From a bacterium (GTDB lineage: Bacteria; Desulfobacterota; Deferrisomatia; Deferrisomatales; Deferrisomataceae), in NCBI GenBank assembly GCA_027021615.1, contig JALUTY010000078.1, positions 1 through 64,000 on the forward strand: a stretch of 64,000 nucleotides of DNA, in the 5' to 3' direction. Made by a program: the position numbers and the translations under genes. Below the pieces are notes generated by a model. It saw nothing but the letters and a program-made list of their open reading frames with translations. It had not been told where the DNA came from and did not search any database. Positions 41,074 to 50,863 of the stretch are shown in pieces (the first letter of the stretch is position 1; each line of letters opens with the position of its first letter).

Positions 41074-41720
41074 AGATGGGCTCCCAGCGGGAACGTCCCA
41101 CGAGCGCACAGAAGCCCGGCTCCCTGTTCTTCGAGTTCTGGAAGGGCATCGCCAGCGAGAACCCCGTGTTTCGGCTGGTGCTGGGCATGTGCCCGACCCT
41201 GGCCGTGACCACCGAGGCCGTGAACGGCATCGGCATGGGGCTCGCCACCACGTTCGTGCTCCTGTGCTCGAACGCGGTGGTTAGCCTGATCCGGTCCGTC
41301 ATCCCGGCCAAGGTGCGGATCCCGGCCTACATCGTGGTGATCGCTTCGTTCGTGACGGTGGTGGACCTGGTGATGAACGCCTACGCTCACGACCTCCACA
41401 AGGCCCTTGGCGTGTTCATCCCCCTGATCGTGGTGAACTGCATCATCCTGGGCCGGGCCGAGGCGTTCGCCTCCAAGCACGGGGTGGCGGCGTCCATGGC
41501 CGACGGCCTGGGCATGGGCCTGGGGTTCACCCTGAGCCTCACCCTGCTCGGCAGCGTGCGCGAGGTTCTGGGCAACGGCACCTGGTTCGGGCTGCCGCTC
41601 CTGGGCTCCGGGTTCTCGCCCGTGATCGTGATGATCCTGCCGCCGGGCGCGTTTATCACGCTGGGTCTCCTGCTGGCCGGCATGAACCGGTGGGGGGCTC
41701 TCCGCATCCGGAAGACCTAG
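41070..41720 (+). CDS. rnfE: Rnf complex membrane subunit RnfE
   Basis: This 216-aa, six-helix membrane protein, paralogous to RnfA, begins its conserved part at FWKGIASENPVFRLVLGMCP. FIPLIVVNCIILGRAEAFAS near residue 110 is the RnfE hallmark. It is the last gene of the rnf operon. The 60 bp after it show only a weak CGCCG/CGGCG stem before the nuo promoter. Confidence 0.95.
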   Translation: MKMGSQRERPTSAQKPGSLFFEFWKGIASENPVFRLVLGMCPTLAVTTEAVNGIGMGLATTFVLLCSNAVVSLIRSVIPAKVRIPAYIVVIASFVTVVDLVMNAYAHDLHKALGVFIPLIVVNCIILGRAEAFASKHGVAASMADGLGMGLGFTLSLTLLGSVREVLGNGTWFGLPLLGSGFSPVIVMILPPGAFITLGLLLAGMNRWGALRIRKT

Positions 41721-41781
41721 CAAAATCGTCGGGGTTCTATACGGTTACGCCGCTTTGTTTCGAACCAACGGCGGTTTGTCC

Positions 41782-41811
41782 TTGACATCGCAAAAACCGG
41801 CCGAGTAGCAT
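41782..41811 (+). promoter_or_regulatory. sigma-70-type promoter of the nuo operon
   Basis: TTGACA at 41782-41787 and TAGCAT at 41806-41811 are separated by 18 bp, 74 bp upstream of the nuoA ATG. The AT-rich base content here is unlike the surroundings. Confidence 0.7.
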
Positions 41812-41884
41812 ACCGCGCGGCTTGTTCCAGGCGTTCACAAAGTGAGGCGAGCCCGGGAGCTTCCCGGGGCCCGGGGAGGATGGG

Positions 41885-42241
41885 ATGCTCGAAAACTACG
41901 TTCCGATCCTGATCCTGTTCCTGTTGGCGGCCGGCTTCGGGCTCGGCATGGTGCTGATGTCGGCCATGCTGGGGCCGCGGCGGCCCGACTCGGAGAAGCT
42001 GTCCACCTACGAGTGCGGCATGACCGTGGAGCCCGGGGCCCGCCGGCCGTTCGACGTCAAGTACTACCTGGTGGCCATGGTGTTCCTGGTGTTCGACGTC
42101 GAGGTGGTGTTCCTGTACCCCTGGGCCGTGAAGTTCAAGGCCCTGGGGCTCTTCGGGTTCGTCGAGATGCTCGTGTTCCTGTTCATCCTCCTGGTGGGGT
42201 ACGCGTACATCTGGAGGAAAGGAGTGCTGGAATGGGAGTAG
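41885..42241 (+). CDS. nuoA: NADH-quinone oxidoreductase-type subunit A
   Basis: This 118-aa, three-helix membrane protein contains [20 protein letters not shown] near residue 39 and [20 protein letters not shown] near residue 60, the standard NuoA blocks. It forms part of the joint between the peripheral and membrane arms. It is the first gene of the operon and overlaps nuoB by 10 bp. Confidence 0.96.
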   Translation: MLENYVPILILFLLAAGFGLGMVLMSAMLGPRRPDSEKLSTYECGMTVEPGARRPFDVKYYLVAMVFLVFDVEVVFLYPWAVKFKALGLFGFVEMLVFLFILLVGYAYIWRKGVLEWE

Positions 42242-42729
42242 AGACCAAGCTGCCCCCGGTTCTGGTGACGAACCTGGAGAAGCTGGTGGGTTGGGCCCGG
42301 AAGAACTCCATCTGGCCCGCCACCTTCGGGCTGGCCTGCTGCGCCCTGGAGATGATGGTGGCCTCCTCGGCCTCCTACGACATCGCTCGGTTCGGCGCCG
42401 AGGTGTTCCGGCCCTCTCCCCGCCAGTCGGATCTGATGATCGTGGCCGGCACGGTCACGAAGAAGATGGCCGCCATGGTCCAGAAGATCTACCGCCAGAT
42501 GCCCGAGCCCAAATGGGTCGTCGCCTACGGCACCTGCGCTTGCTCCGGCGGCATCTTCAACGTGTACAACACGGTTCAGGGGGTGGACCAGTTCCTGCCC
42601 GTGGACGTGTACGTGCCCGGGTGCCCGCCCCGGCCGGAACAGCTCCTGGCGGCTTTGATCAAGCTGCAGGACAAGATCGCCCGGGAGAAGTTCTCGGACC
42701 GCCCCGACACCGCCGCAGCCGCCGGCTAG
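42232..42729 (+). CDS. nuoB: complex I subunit B (cluster N2)
   Basis: This 165-aa protein has [10 protein letters not shown] near residue 36, GTCACSGG near residue 100 and VPGCPPRPE near residue 131, giving the four Cys ligands of cluster N2 that reduces quinone. The ATG is inside the nuoA end. The length is normal. Confidence 0.97.
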   Translation: MGVETKLPPVLVTNLEKLVGWARKNSIWPATFGLACCALEMMVASSASYDIARFGAEVFRPSPRQSDLMIVAGTVTKKMAAMVQKIYRQMPEPKWVVAYGTCACSGGIFNVYNTVQGVDQFLPVDVYVPGCPPRPEQLLAALIKLQDKIAREKFSDRPDTAAAAG

Positions 42730-42759
42730 CGCGCCCAATCCCTATCGAGAGGGGCTGCC

Positions 42760-43239
42760 ATGAGCGACCTCAACGCCATCGTGGACATCCTGAAAGGTGA
42801 GTTCGGCGACGCCGTCCTCGGCCACCACGAGTTCCGGGGCCAGACGAGCGTGGTGGTGGCCAAGGACCGGATCGCGGACGTGGCCACGTTCTGCCGCGAC
42901 GACGGGCGGCTGGGGTTCAACATGCTCACCGACCTCACCGCCGTGGACCGCACCCCCCGCACCCCGCGGTTCGATGTGGTCTACAACCTCTACTCGTTCC
43001 CCCACAACCGCCGGCTGCGCCTGAAGGCCCCGGTGGAGGAGAACGACACCGTCCCCACGGTGGAGGGGGTCTGGAAGGCCGCCAACTGGTTGGAGCGCGA
43101 GGTGTACGACCTGTTCGGCATCGTGTTTGACGGCCACTCCGACCTGCGGCGTATCCTGCTCTGGGACGGGTACGTGGGGCATCCCCTCCGGAAGGACTAC
43201 CCGTTGGAGGGCATTCCCCAGAAGGTGGTCTACCGCTAG
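42760..43239 (+). CDS. nuoC: complex I subunit C
   Basis: This 159-aa, 30-kDa-type subunit has DLTAVDRTPRTPRFDVVYNL near residue 55, ANWLEREVYDLFGIVFDGH near residue 108 and LRRILLWDGYVGHPLRKDYP near residue 128. It supports the peripheral arm next to NuoD. It is separate from nuoD, unlike some fused versions. Confidence 0.96.
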   Translation: MSDLNAIVDILKGEFGDAVLGHHEFRGQTSVVVAKDRIADVATFCRDDGRLGFNMLTDLTAVDRTPRTPRFDVVYNLYSFPHNRRLRLKAPVEENDTVPTVEGVWKAANWLEREVYDLFGIVFDGHSDLRRILLWDGYVGHPLRKDYPLEGIPQKVVYR

Positions 43240-43285
43240 GGCCGACCGCCCGAACCCGAGGCGCCCGTCACCCCCGGAGGTCGAG

Positions 43286-44464
43286 ATGTCGGAAACCAAG
43301 AATATGATCGTGAACATGGGCCCCCAGCACCCGGCCACCCACGGCGTGCTCCGTGTGGTCCTGGAGCTGGACGGCGAGACCGTGGTCCGGGCGATCCCCC
43401 ACCTGGGGCATCTGCACCGGGGTCTGGAGAAGCTCGCCGAGACCAAGACCTATCACCAGGCGCTGACCCTGACGGACCGGATGGACTACACCGGGGCTCT
43501 GATCAACAACCTGGGGTACTGCCTGGCGGTGGAGAAGCTCCTGGGCATCGAGGATCAGATCCCGGAGCGGGCCACCGTGCTGCGGGTCTGCCTGGCCGAG
43601 CTCCAGAGGATCGCGGGTCACCTGCTGTGGCTCGGCACCCACGCCCTGGACATCGGCGCCATGACGGTTCTGTTCTACGCCTTCCGCGAACGTGAGACCA
43701 TCATCGACATGCTCGAGGACGTGACCGGCGCCCGGCTCACCCCCAGCTTCGTGCGGATCGGAGGCCTCGCCGCTGACGCCCCGCCGGTGTTCTTCGAGAA
43801 GGCCCGGGCCTTCGTCAAGGAGCTCCCCTCCCGGGTGGACGAGTACGAGCTGCTGCTCACCAAGAACAAGATCTGGCGCAACCGCACCGAGGGCATCGGG
43901 ATCATCAGCCAGGAAGAGTGCATCCAGTACTCCATCACCGGGCCGGTGCTCCGGGCCGCGGGCGTCAAGTGGGACCTGCGCAAGGTCCAACCCTACTGCG
44001 GGTACGAGACCTACGACTTCGAGGTCCCCACCGGCACGGTGGGCGACGTGTACGAGCGCTACCTGGTGCGGCTGGCCGAGATGCGCCAGTCGATCCGGAT
44101 CGTGGAGCAGGCCCTCGACCGGATGCCCGACGGACCGGTCATGGCCGACGTGCCCGAGATCACGCCCCCGCCCAAGGAGACCGTGTACGAGGACATCGGG
44201 TGCCTGATCCGCCACTTCAAGCTGATGAGCGGGGGGTTCAAGGCGCCCGAGGGCGACGTGTACATGAGCGTCGAGGCCACCAAGGGCGAGCTCGGGTACT
44301 ACCTGGTGTCGGACGGAAGCGAGAAACCCTACCGGTTCCGGGTCCGGCCGCCGTGTTTCATCAACCTCCAGGCCCTAGAGGAGATGATCAAGGGCCGGAT
44401 GGTGGCCGACGTGATCGCGGTGATCGGTTCCCTGGACATCGTGCTCGGCGAGATCGACCGCTGA
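43286..44464 (+). CDS. nuoD: complex I subunit D
   Basis: This 392-aa, 49-kDa-type subunit starts MSETKNMIVNMGPQHPATHG. The quinone-site His/Tyr region GPQHPATHGVLR is intact, RIAGHLLWLGTHALDIGAMT lies near residue 110, and the C-terminal GSLDIVLGEIDR is typical. GGAGG precedes the ATG. The 21-bp gap to the next gene leaves no room for nuoE. Confidence 0.97.
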   Translation: MSETKNMIVNMGPQHPATHGVLRVVLELDGETVVRAIPHLGHLHRGLEKLAETKTYHQALTLTDRMDYTGALINNLGYCLAVEKLLGIEDQIPERATVLRVCLAELQRIAGHLLWLGTHALDIGAMTVLFYAFRERETIIDMLEDVTGARLTPSFVRIGGLAADAPPVFFEKARAFVKELPSRVDEYELLLTKNKIWRNRTEGIGIISQEECIQYSITGPVLRAAGVKWDLRKVQPYCGYETYDFEVPTGTVGDVYERYLVRLAEMRQSIRIVEQALDRMPDGPVMADVPEITPPPKETVYEDIGCLIRHFKLMSGGFKAPEGDVYMSVEATKGELGYYLVSDGSEKPYRFRVRPPCFINLQALEEMIKGRMVADVIAVIGSLDIVLGEIDR

Positions 44465-44485
44465 GCCGGGCGAGGAGAGGGGTTC

Positions 44486-46471
44486 ATGGCTGATCGGATT
44501 TTCTCCAGTTGGGGCGGCCAGGTCCTCGACAGCCGCCAGGGCACGGCCAAGGGTGCCGACGATGTCCCGATTCCCCGGTCCCTTCCCTCGGGCACGCCGC
44601 TGCTGGGCCTGATGGGATGGGACGGCCTGGCCGTGTGGGACGGCCGGGCGAACCCCATCGACATGGCCCGGGCCTACGCCGAGGGGCTGGTGCGGTACTC
44701 CTGCGGCCAGTGCGTGCCCTGCCGGGTGGGGAGCAAGGTGATCTTCGACGCTCTGAGCCGGGTGTGCGAGGGCCGGGGCGAGCCCGGCGACGTGGCCACG
44801 GTGGAGCGGCTGGCCGAGCGGCTGCGCAACCAGGCCATGTGCGACCTGGGCCGCTCCTGCGGCAAGGCCTTCTCGGACCTCGTGACCCACTTTCGGGCCG
44901 AGCTGGACGAGGCGATCGGGAAGAAGGCCAAGGTGCCCCGGGGCGAGTACCGGCTCAAGGTCACCGCGCCGTGCAAAAGCGCCTGCCCGGCCCACCTGGA
45001 CATCCCCACCTACGTCGAGCTGATCAAGAAGGGCCGGTTCGAGGACAGCCTCGAGGTGATCCGCCAGGACAACTGCCTGCCGGGCACGGTGGGCCGGGTG
45101 TGCGTGCGGCCCTGCGAGTTCAACTGCCGCCGCCAGAACGTGGACGGGCCCGTCCAGATCAAGTACCTGAAGCGGTTCGTGGCCGACTACGAGCTCGACC
45201 GCAACCGCCCGCCCCGGCTGCCCAAGCCCACGCCCGACAAGGAGAAGGTGGCGATCGTGGGCGCCGGTCCGGCAGGGCTCTCCTGCGCCTACTACCTCGC
45301 CCAGCTCGGCTACGACGTGACCGTGTTCGAGGCCCTGCCCGAGCCGGGCGGCATGGCCGCGGTGGGCATCCCCGACTACCGGCTGCCCCGCTGGATCCTG
45401 CGGCGCGAGGCGGACCTGATCGCCGACCTGGGGGTCACCGTCCGGTACAACACCGAGGTGGGCCGCGACGTGACCTGGGACGACCTGGTCAAGGGCGGGT
45501 TCAAGGCCGTGTTCCTGGCGGTGGGGGCCCGGCTGGGCACGGGCCTGCGGGCGCCGGGCGAGGAGGACGCCAAGGAAGGGTTCATGCGGGGCGCCGACTT
45601 CCTGCGGGACGTGGCCCTGGGCAAGCCGGTGTTCGTGGGCAAGCGGCTGGTGGTGGTGGGCGGCGGCAACGTGGCCATCGACTGCGTGCGCACGGGCCTG
45701 CGGGTGGGCTACGAGAAGGTGACCCTGGTGTACCGCCGGACCGAGGCTGAGATGCCGGCCGACAAGGTGGAGATCGCCGACGCCAAGGCCGAGGGCATCG
45801 AGTTCCTGTTCCTCCACAACCCAACCCGGCTCGTACTGGACGAGAGTGGCAAGGTGAAGGGGGTGGAGCTGATCAAGATGGAGCTGGGCGAGCCCGACGA
45901 GTCGGGCCGGCGCCGGCCGGTGCCCATCGAGGGCAGCGAGTTCGTGCTGGAGACCGACGCCGTGATCCCCGCCATCGGCCAGGCCATCGACCTGGGGTTC
46001 CTGCCCGAGGACGCCCCGGTCAAGGCCGACCGGCGCAACCAGATCCAGGTGGAGGGCCTGAACAAGCTGGCCGCCGTGGTGGACGGGGTGGGGGTGTTCT
46101 CGGCCGGTGACTGCGTCACCGGCCCCCTGACCCTGATCGCGGGGCTGGCCGGCGGCAAGGAGGCCGCGTTCCAGATCGACCGGTTCCTCCGGGAGGAACG
46201 CACCGAGCCCCTGGAGGAGTGGGTCATGAACGAGTACGTGGCCCAGCTCAAGCCCTACGATCCGGCCGAGGACGTGGGCGTGCCCGCCACCACCGAGCCG
46301 GCCCATATCCACCACGTGCCGGTGGAGGAGCGGATTCAGGACTTCCGGGAGGCCGAGATCGGGTTCACCCACGAGGAGGCCATCGCCGACGCGAGCCGGT
46401 GCCTGCGGTGCTACCGGCTGCTCCTGGTGGCCCCGGAGCCGGAAGGGCGGGGGCTAGAGACTGGAAACTAG
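44486..46471 (+). CDS. NuoF C-terminal domain fused to a GltD-like NAD(P)H:flavin oxidoreductase (SfrB/FdhB type) in the nuoEF position
   Basis: This 661-aa protein has, at about residues 70-135, the NuoF C-terminal cluster motif SCGQCVPCRVGSKVIFDAL and a later CGKAFSDLVTHFRAEL. The FMN/NADH Rossmann and SLBB parts of NuoF are absent. Residues 150-240 form a GltD-type N-terminal Fe-S region (CKSACPAHLDIPTYVELI, CVRPCEFNCRRQNVDGPVQI). VAIVGAGPAGLSCAYYLAQL near residue 255 binds FAD and LVVVGGGNVAIDCVRTGLR near residue 390 binds NAD(P)H; VFSAGDCVTGPLTLIAGLAG closes the fold. It resembles Geobacter SfrB and Moorella FdhB, so electrons probably enter from NADPH. The last residues are repeat-encoded. 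Confidence 0.88.
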   Translation: MADRIFSSWGGQVLDSRQGTAKGADDVPIPRSLPSGTPLLGLMGWDGLAVWDGRANPIDMARAYAEGLVRYSCGQCVPCRVGSKVIFDALSRVCEGRGEPGDVATVERLAERLRNQAMCDLGRSCGKAFSDLVTHFRAELDEAIGKKAKVPRGEYRLKVTAPCKSACPAHLDIPTYVELIKKGRFEDSLEVIRQDNCLPGTVGRVCVRPCEFNCRRQNVDGPVQIKYLKRFVADYELDRNRPPRLPKPTPDKEKVAIVGAGPAGLSCAYYLAQLGYDVTVFEALPEPGGMAAVGIPDYRLPRWILRREADLIADLGVTVRYNTEVGRDVTWDDLVKGGFKAVFLAVGARLGTGLRAPGEEDAKEGFMRGADFLRDVALGKPVFVGKRLVVVGGGNVAIDCVRTGLRVGYEKVTLVYRRTEAEMPADKVEIADAKAEGIEFLFLHNPTRLVLDESGKVKGVELIKMELGEPDESGRRRPVPIEGSEFVLETDAVIPAIGQAIDLGFLPEDAPVKADRRNQIQVEGLNKLAAVVDGVGVFSAGDCVTGPLTLIAGLAGGKEAAFQIDRFLREERTEPLEEWVMNEYVAQLKPYDPAEDVGVPATTEPAHIHHVPVEERIQDFREAEIGFTHEEAIADASRCLRCYRLLLVAPEPEGRGLETGN

Positions 46472-46660
46472 AGACTAGAAGCTAGACATCTGGGGGCCTC
46501 GGCCCGTTAGGCCGCCGAGCGCTCCACCAGACCCCATGCCCCCGCGACCGTGAGGTGACGCCAAAGAGGCGCGATCATGCTTGAAGCGCTTGGAACGCAG
46601 TGAGGTTTTCAAGCGTCCTAGCGTCCCAGCCTCCCAGCGTCCTAGCGGAAGTTACTGGGA
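46455..46660. repeat. heptamers, hairpin tail and octamers between the flavoprotein and fdhA-like genes
   Basis: From 46455 to 46485 there are four 7-bp units (AGAGACT, GGAAACT, AGAGACT, AGAAGCT). From 46495 to 46560 are GGGCCTCGGCCC and GCGCTCCACCAGACCCCATG followed by CGACCGTGAGGTG. From 46575 to 46610 is GCTTGGAACGCAGTGAGG. From 46612 to 46645 are 8-bp units of GTCCTAGC/GTCCCAGC type, ending AGCGGAAGTTACTGGGAAG. The order copies that at 8690-8872. Confidence 0.8.
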
Positions 46661-46701
46661 AGCCGCCCCGCGGCCCAGCTGGTTTCGAAGAGGGGAAGCC
46701 C

Positions 46702-49374
46702 ATGATCAACGTGACGATCGACGGTGTCCGGGTCGAGGTCCCCAAGGGGGCCACGATCCTGGAGGCGGCGCAGGAGGCGGGGATCCGGATCCCGACCCTG
46801 TGCTACCTCAAGAAGCTCTCCCCCATCGGCTCGTGCCGGATGTGCGTGGTGGAGGTGGAGGGCTGCACCAAACCGGTGACCGCCTGCGACACCCCCGCGG
46901 GCGACGGCATGGTGGTGACCACCGACTCCGAGGAGCTGCGCGAGATGCGCCGCGACGTGCTGCGGCTCCTGCTGGTGCGCCACCCCCTGGACTGCCCCGT
47001 GTGCGACAAGGGCGGGGAGTGCGACCTGCAGGACCTGGTGTACGAGTTCGGGGTCACGGCCGAGTCGTATCGCACCGAGCCGTTCGAGCGGGACGTGCCC
47101 CGGTACGTGTCGCCGTTCATCCGGCAGTGGCCCGACCGGTGCGTGCTGTGCGGCCGGTGCGTCCGGGCCTGCAAGGAGGTCAAGGGCGTCGGCTGCATCC
47201 AGATCGTGGACAACGGGTTCTACTCGTACATCGGGCCGGTGCCCGGGGTGGAGTGCATCTCCTGCGGCGAGTGCCTGAGCGTGTGCCCGGTGGGGGCGCT
47301 CACCGACAGCGTGCATCCCACCAAGGCCCGGATCTGGCAGGCCGAGCGGGTGCCCACCACCTGCGGCTACTGCGGCGTGGGGTGCCAGCTCGAGCTGAAC
47401 GTGCTGAACGGCGAGGTCATCCGGGTCACCACCACCGACTTCGACAGGGCTCCCAACTTCGGGAGCCTGTGCGTGAAGGGCCGGTTCGGCTGGGAGTTCG
47501 TGAACCATCCCGACCGGCTGGAGAAGCCGCTGGTTCGCAAGGACGGCGAGCTCAAGGAGGCCACCTGGGACGAGGCCCTGGGCCTGGTGGCCAGGAAGCT
47601 CCAGGAGATCAAGGACGAGCACGGGGCCGACGCCGTCGGCGGGCTCTCGAGCGCCCGGTGCACCAACGAGGAGAACTACCTCTTCCAGAAGTTCATGCGC
47701 GCGGTGATCGGCACCAACAACGTCGATCACTGCGCACGTCTCTGACACAGCGCCACGGTGGCCGGTCTGGCCACAAGCTTCGGTTCCGGCGCCATGACCA
47801 ACTCCATCGCCTGTGTGGACAAGGCCCAGGCCTTCCTGGTCATCGGTTCCAACACCACCGAGAACCACCCGATCATCGGCGACCGGGTCAAGCGCGCCGT
47901 GACCCAGCGGGGCGCCGGGCTCGTGGTGATCGATCCCCGGCGGATCGAGCTGGCCGAGTACGCCAACGTGTTCCTCCAGGTGAAGCCGGGCCACAACATC
48001 CCGGTGATCCTGGGCATGATGCACGTGATCCTGAAGGAGGGTCTGCACGCCCCCGACTACATCGCCGAGCGGTGCGAGGGGTTCGAGGAGTTCGCGGCAT
48101 CCCTCGAGGCCCACTCCCCGGAGAAGGTCCAGCAGATCACCGGAGTGGACGCCGACCTGATCCGCAAGGCGGCCCGGGTCTACGCCGGGGCCAAGCCCGC
48201 CTCGATCCTCTACGCCATGGGCGTCACCCAGCACACCCAGGGCACCGACGCGGTCAAGTGCCTGGCCAACCTGGCCATGCTCACGGGCAACGTGGGCGTG
48301 GAGGGCGGCGGCGTGAACCCCCTGCGGGGCCAGAACAACGTGCAGGGTGCCTGCGACATGGGCGGTCTGCCCAACGTGGTCACGGGCTACCAGAAGGTGG
48401 GTGACGACGAGGCCATGGCCAAGTTCGACGAGGCCTGGGGCCGGAAGGTGCCCCGGGAGCCGGGCCTCACGGTGACCGAGATGGGTCACGCCGCGCTGGA
48501 GGGCAAGATTCGGGCACTGTACGTCATGGGCGAGAACCCCATGATCACCGACCCGGATCTGCATCACATCGAGAAGGCCCTGGAGACCCTGAACTTCTTG
48601 GTGGTCCAGGACATCTTCCTCACCGAGACCGCGGCCAAGGCCGACGTGGTCCTGCCGGCCTGCTCCTTTGCCGAGAAGGACGGCACCTTCACCAACACCG
48701 AGCGCAAGGTCCAGAGGGTGCGGGCCGCGCTGGCCCCTCGGGGCGAGTGCAAGCCGGACTGGCAGATCGTGCAGGAGCTCTCCACCAAGATGGGCTACCC
48801 CATGAGCTACGCCCATCCCCGGGAGATCTTCGAGGAGATCGCGTCCCTTACCCCCAGCTATGCTGGCATCGACTACGACCGGATCGAGCGCGAGGGCATC
48901 CCCTGGCCGTGCCCCGACAGGGACCACCCGGGTACCCCGGTGCTCCACGTGGAGAGGTTCGCCCGGGGCAAGGGCCTGTTCCAGGTGGTGGAGTACAAGG
49001 GCCCGGCCGAGGAGGCGGACGACGAGTACCCGCTCATCCTGACCACCGGCCGCGAGCACCCCCACTATCACTCCGGCTCCATGACCCGGCGGTGCGGACG
49101 CATCAACGACTGCTTCCCCGAGGGGTTCCTCGAGATGCACCCGGCCGATGCCGAGCGGCTGGGCCTGCACACCGGCGACGGGGTGCGGGTGGCCAGCCGG
49201 CGGGGCGAGATCACCACCAAGGTGAAGGTGGTGGACCGGCCGGCGCCGGGCACGGTGTTCCTGAGTTTCCACTACAGCGAGTCGCCGGTGAACGTGCTCA
49301 CGAACCCGGCCACCTGCCCGGTGGCCAAGATCCCCGAGTACAAGGTGACCGCGGTTCGGGTGGAGAAGGCCTAG
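46702..49374 (+). CDS. formate dehydrogenase alpha subunit-like selenoprotein in the nuoG position (in-frame UGA at codon 348)
   Basis: This protein has 890 residues including Sec348 (UGA at 47743-47745). Domains in order: [2Fe-2S] ferredoxin (residues 1-80, CYLKKLSPIGSCRMCVVEVE), NuoG-type His-Cys cluster (HPLDCPVCDKGGECDLQDLV near 93), two ferredoxin clusters (CVLCGRCVRAC, CISCGECLSVC), and from about 220 the molybdopterin oxidoreductase part with CGYCGVGCQLELNV and GSLCVKGRFG. VDHCARL-Sec-HSATVAGLATSFG matches the active site of FdhF-type formate dehydrogenases. Length and layout equal NAD(P)-linked FdhA. The flanking nuo genes imply that it docks on a complex I membrane arm. Read naively it would look like two genes. 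Confidence 0.93.
47758..47774 (+). promoter_or_regulatory. SECIS element of the formate dehydrogenase-like gene
   Basis: GUGGCC, loop GGUCU and GGCCAC form a perfect 6-bp stem 12 nt after the UGA. The loop sequence GGUCU is the one found in the E. coli fdhF SECIS, which SelB recognises. This strongly supports selenocysteine insertion. Confidence 0.9.
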
Positions 49375-49424
49375 GTTCGGCGGAGCGGCGGGCCCCAGGG
49401 CCCGGGTTCCGCAGGGAGACGATC

Positions 49425-50426
49425 ATGCTGGACTTCCTGATCGAGAGCATCCTCAAGGTGCTGGTGGTGTTCGGGGTGCTTCTGTTCGTGGTGGCCTACA
49501 CCACGTGGCTGGAGCGCCGGGTGCTGGGACGGATCCAGGTTCGCCACGGCCCCAACCGGGTCGGCCCCCAGGGGCTGCTGCAGCCCCTGGCCGACGGCCT
49601 CAAGGGGTTCTTCAAGGAGGACATCGTCCCGGTCAACGCCGACAAGATCGTGTACGTGCTGGCCCCGGTCCTCTCGATCGTGCCGGCCCTGATGATCGTG
49701 GCCGTGATCCCGTTCGGCGACTCGTTCCGGCTGTTCGGCCGGGAGATCACCATGCGGATCACCGACGTGAACGTGGCCCTGCTGTACATCCTGGGGCTGG
49801 CCGGCCTCGGGGAGTACGGGGTCATGCTGGGGGGGTGGGCCTCGAACAACCGGTACGGGCTCCTGGGGTCGCTGCGCACCGCGGCCCAGATGATCAGCTA
49901 CGAGCTGGCGCTGGGGCTCACGCTGATCAGTGTGATCATGGTGAGCGGCAGCCTGTCGTTAGTGGAAATCGTGAACACCCAGACCGTGTGGTGGAACGCC
50001 TTCAAGCAGCCCTTGGCGTTCTTCCTGTTCCTCATCTGCGGGCTGGCCGAGATCAACCGGACCCCGTTCGACATGCCCGAGGCCGAGGCCGAGCTGGCCT
50101 GCGGGTTCAACATTGAGTACTCCAGCATGAAGTTCGCCATGTTCTTCATGGCCGAGTACGCCCACCTGATCTCCCTGGCCATGATCATCACCTGCCTGTT
50201 CCTGGGCGGCTGGTACCTGCCGTTCGGCATCCCCACCCCGGGGCTGCTGAAGTTCCCGGTGTTCCTGGCCAAGGTGTTCGTGCTGGTGTTCTTCTTCATC
50301 TGGGAGCGGGGCACCTTTCCCCGGCTCCGGTACGACCAGATCATGCGCCTGGGGTGGAAGTGGCTGATGCCCCTGGCCCTGGCCAACATCTTCGTGACCG
50401 GTGTGGTGGTCACGGCGGTGGCCTAA
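49425..50426 (+). CDS. nuoH: complex I subunit H
   Basis: This 333-aa membrane subunit forms the quinone entry region. ERRVLGRIQVRHGPNRVGPQ near residue 28, QPLADGLKGFFKEDIVP near residue 49, and AEINRTPFDMPEAEAELACG near residue 208 are diagnostic. It follows the FdhA-like gene by 50 bp and resumes the standard nuo order. Confidence 0.97.
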   Translation: MLDFLIESILKVLVVFGVLLFVVAYTTWLERRVLGRIQVRHGPNRVGPQGLLQPLADGLKGFFKEDIVPVNADKIVYVLAPVLSIVPALMIVAVIPFGDSFRLFGREITMRITDVNVALLYILGLAGLGEYGVMLGGWASNNRYGLLGSLRTAAQMISYELALGLTLISVIMVSGSLSLVEIVNTQTVWWNAFKQPLAFFLFLICGLAEINRTPFDMPEAEAELACGFNIEYSSMKFAMFFMAEYAHLISLAMIITCLFLGGWYLPFGIPTPGLLKFPVFLAKVFVLVFFFIWERGTFPRLRYDQIMRLGWKWLMPLALANIFVTGVVVTAVA

Positions 50427-50448
50427 GCTCGGACAAGGAGTCAAGCCC

Positions 50449-50850
50449 ATGGCCGTCATCACCCCGCTCCTGAAGGGGCTCGCGTTCACCCTGAAGCGGT
50501 TCTTCTCGAAGCCGATCACCTACCAGTACCCCGAGCAGAAGCGCGAACCGTCCGAGCGCTGGCGGGGCCTGCACCGGCTCAAGACCGAAAACGGCCAGCT
50601 CAAGTGCGTGGCCTGCGGCCTGTGCGAGGCCGTGTGCCCGGCCAAGGTCATCACGGTCGAGGCCAAGGAGACCCCGGACGGACGGCGGTTCCCCAACCGG
50701 TTCGTGGTGGAGGTGACCCGGTGCATCTTCTGCGGGTACTGCCAGGAGGCGTGTCCCAAGGACGCGATCGAGCTGACCCCCAACTACGAGTTCTGCGGAT
50801 ACACCCGGGAGGAGTTCCACATGACCCGGGACGTTCTGGCCCGCAACTGA
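50449..50850 (+). CDS. nuoI: complex I subunit I
   Basis: This 133-aa, 8Fe ferredoxin-like subunit has CVACGLCEAVCPAKVIT near residue 53 and CIFCGYCQEACPKDAIE near residue 88, holding clusters N6a and N6b. The N-terminal FTLKRFFSKPITYQYPE region is an amphipathic membrane-contact segment. ACAAGGAG lies before the ATG. Confidence 0.97.
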   Translation: MAVITPLLKGLAFTLKRFFSKPITYQYPEQKREPSERWRGLHRLKTENGQLKCVACGLCEAVCPAKVITVEAKETPDGRRFPNRFVVEVTRCIFCGYCQEACPKDAIELTPNYEFCGYTREEFHMTRDVLARN

Positions 50851-50863
50851 CGGAGGGCGTCCG

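Noticed and set aside
44486-46471. Calling this gene plain nuoF
   Set aside because: Only the NuoF C-terminal cluster domain is present. The FMN/NADH-binding part is missing and a GltD-type oxidoreductase follows.
47743-47760. Apparent stop codon splitting the nuoG-position gene into two ORFs or a pseudogene
   Set aside because: Both parts are in one frame, the flanking residues match the selenocysteine site of formate dehydrogenases, and a GGUCU-loop SECIS follows. Recoding is the better explanation.
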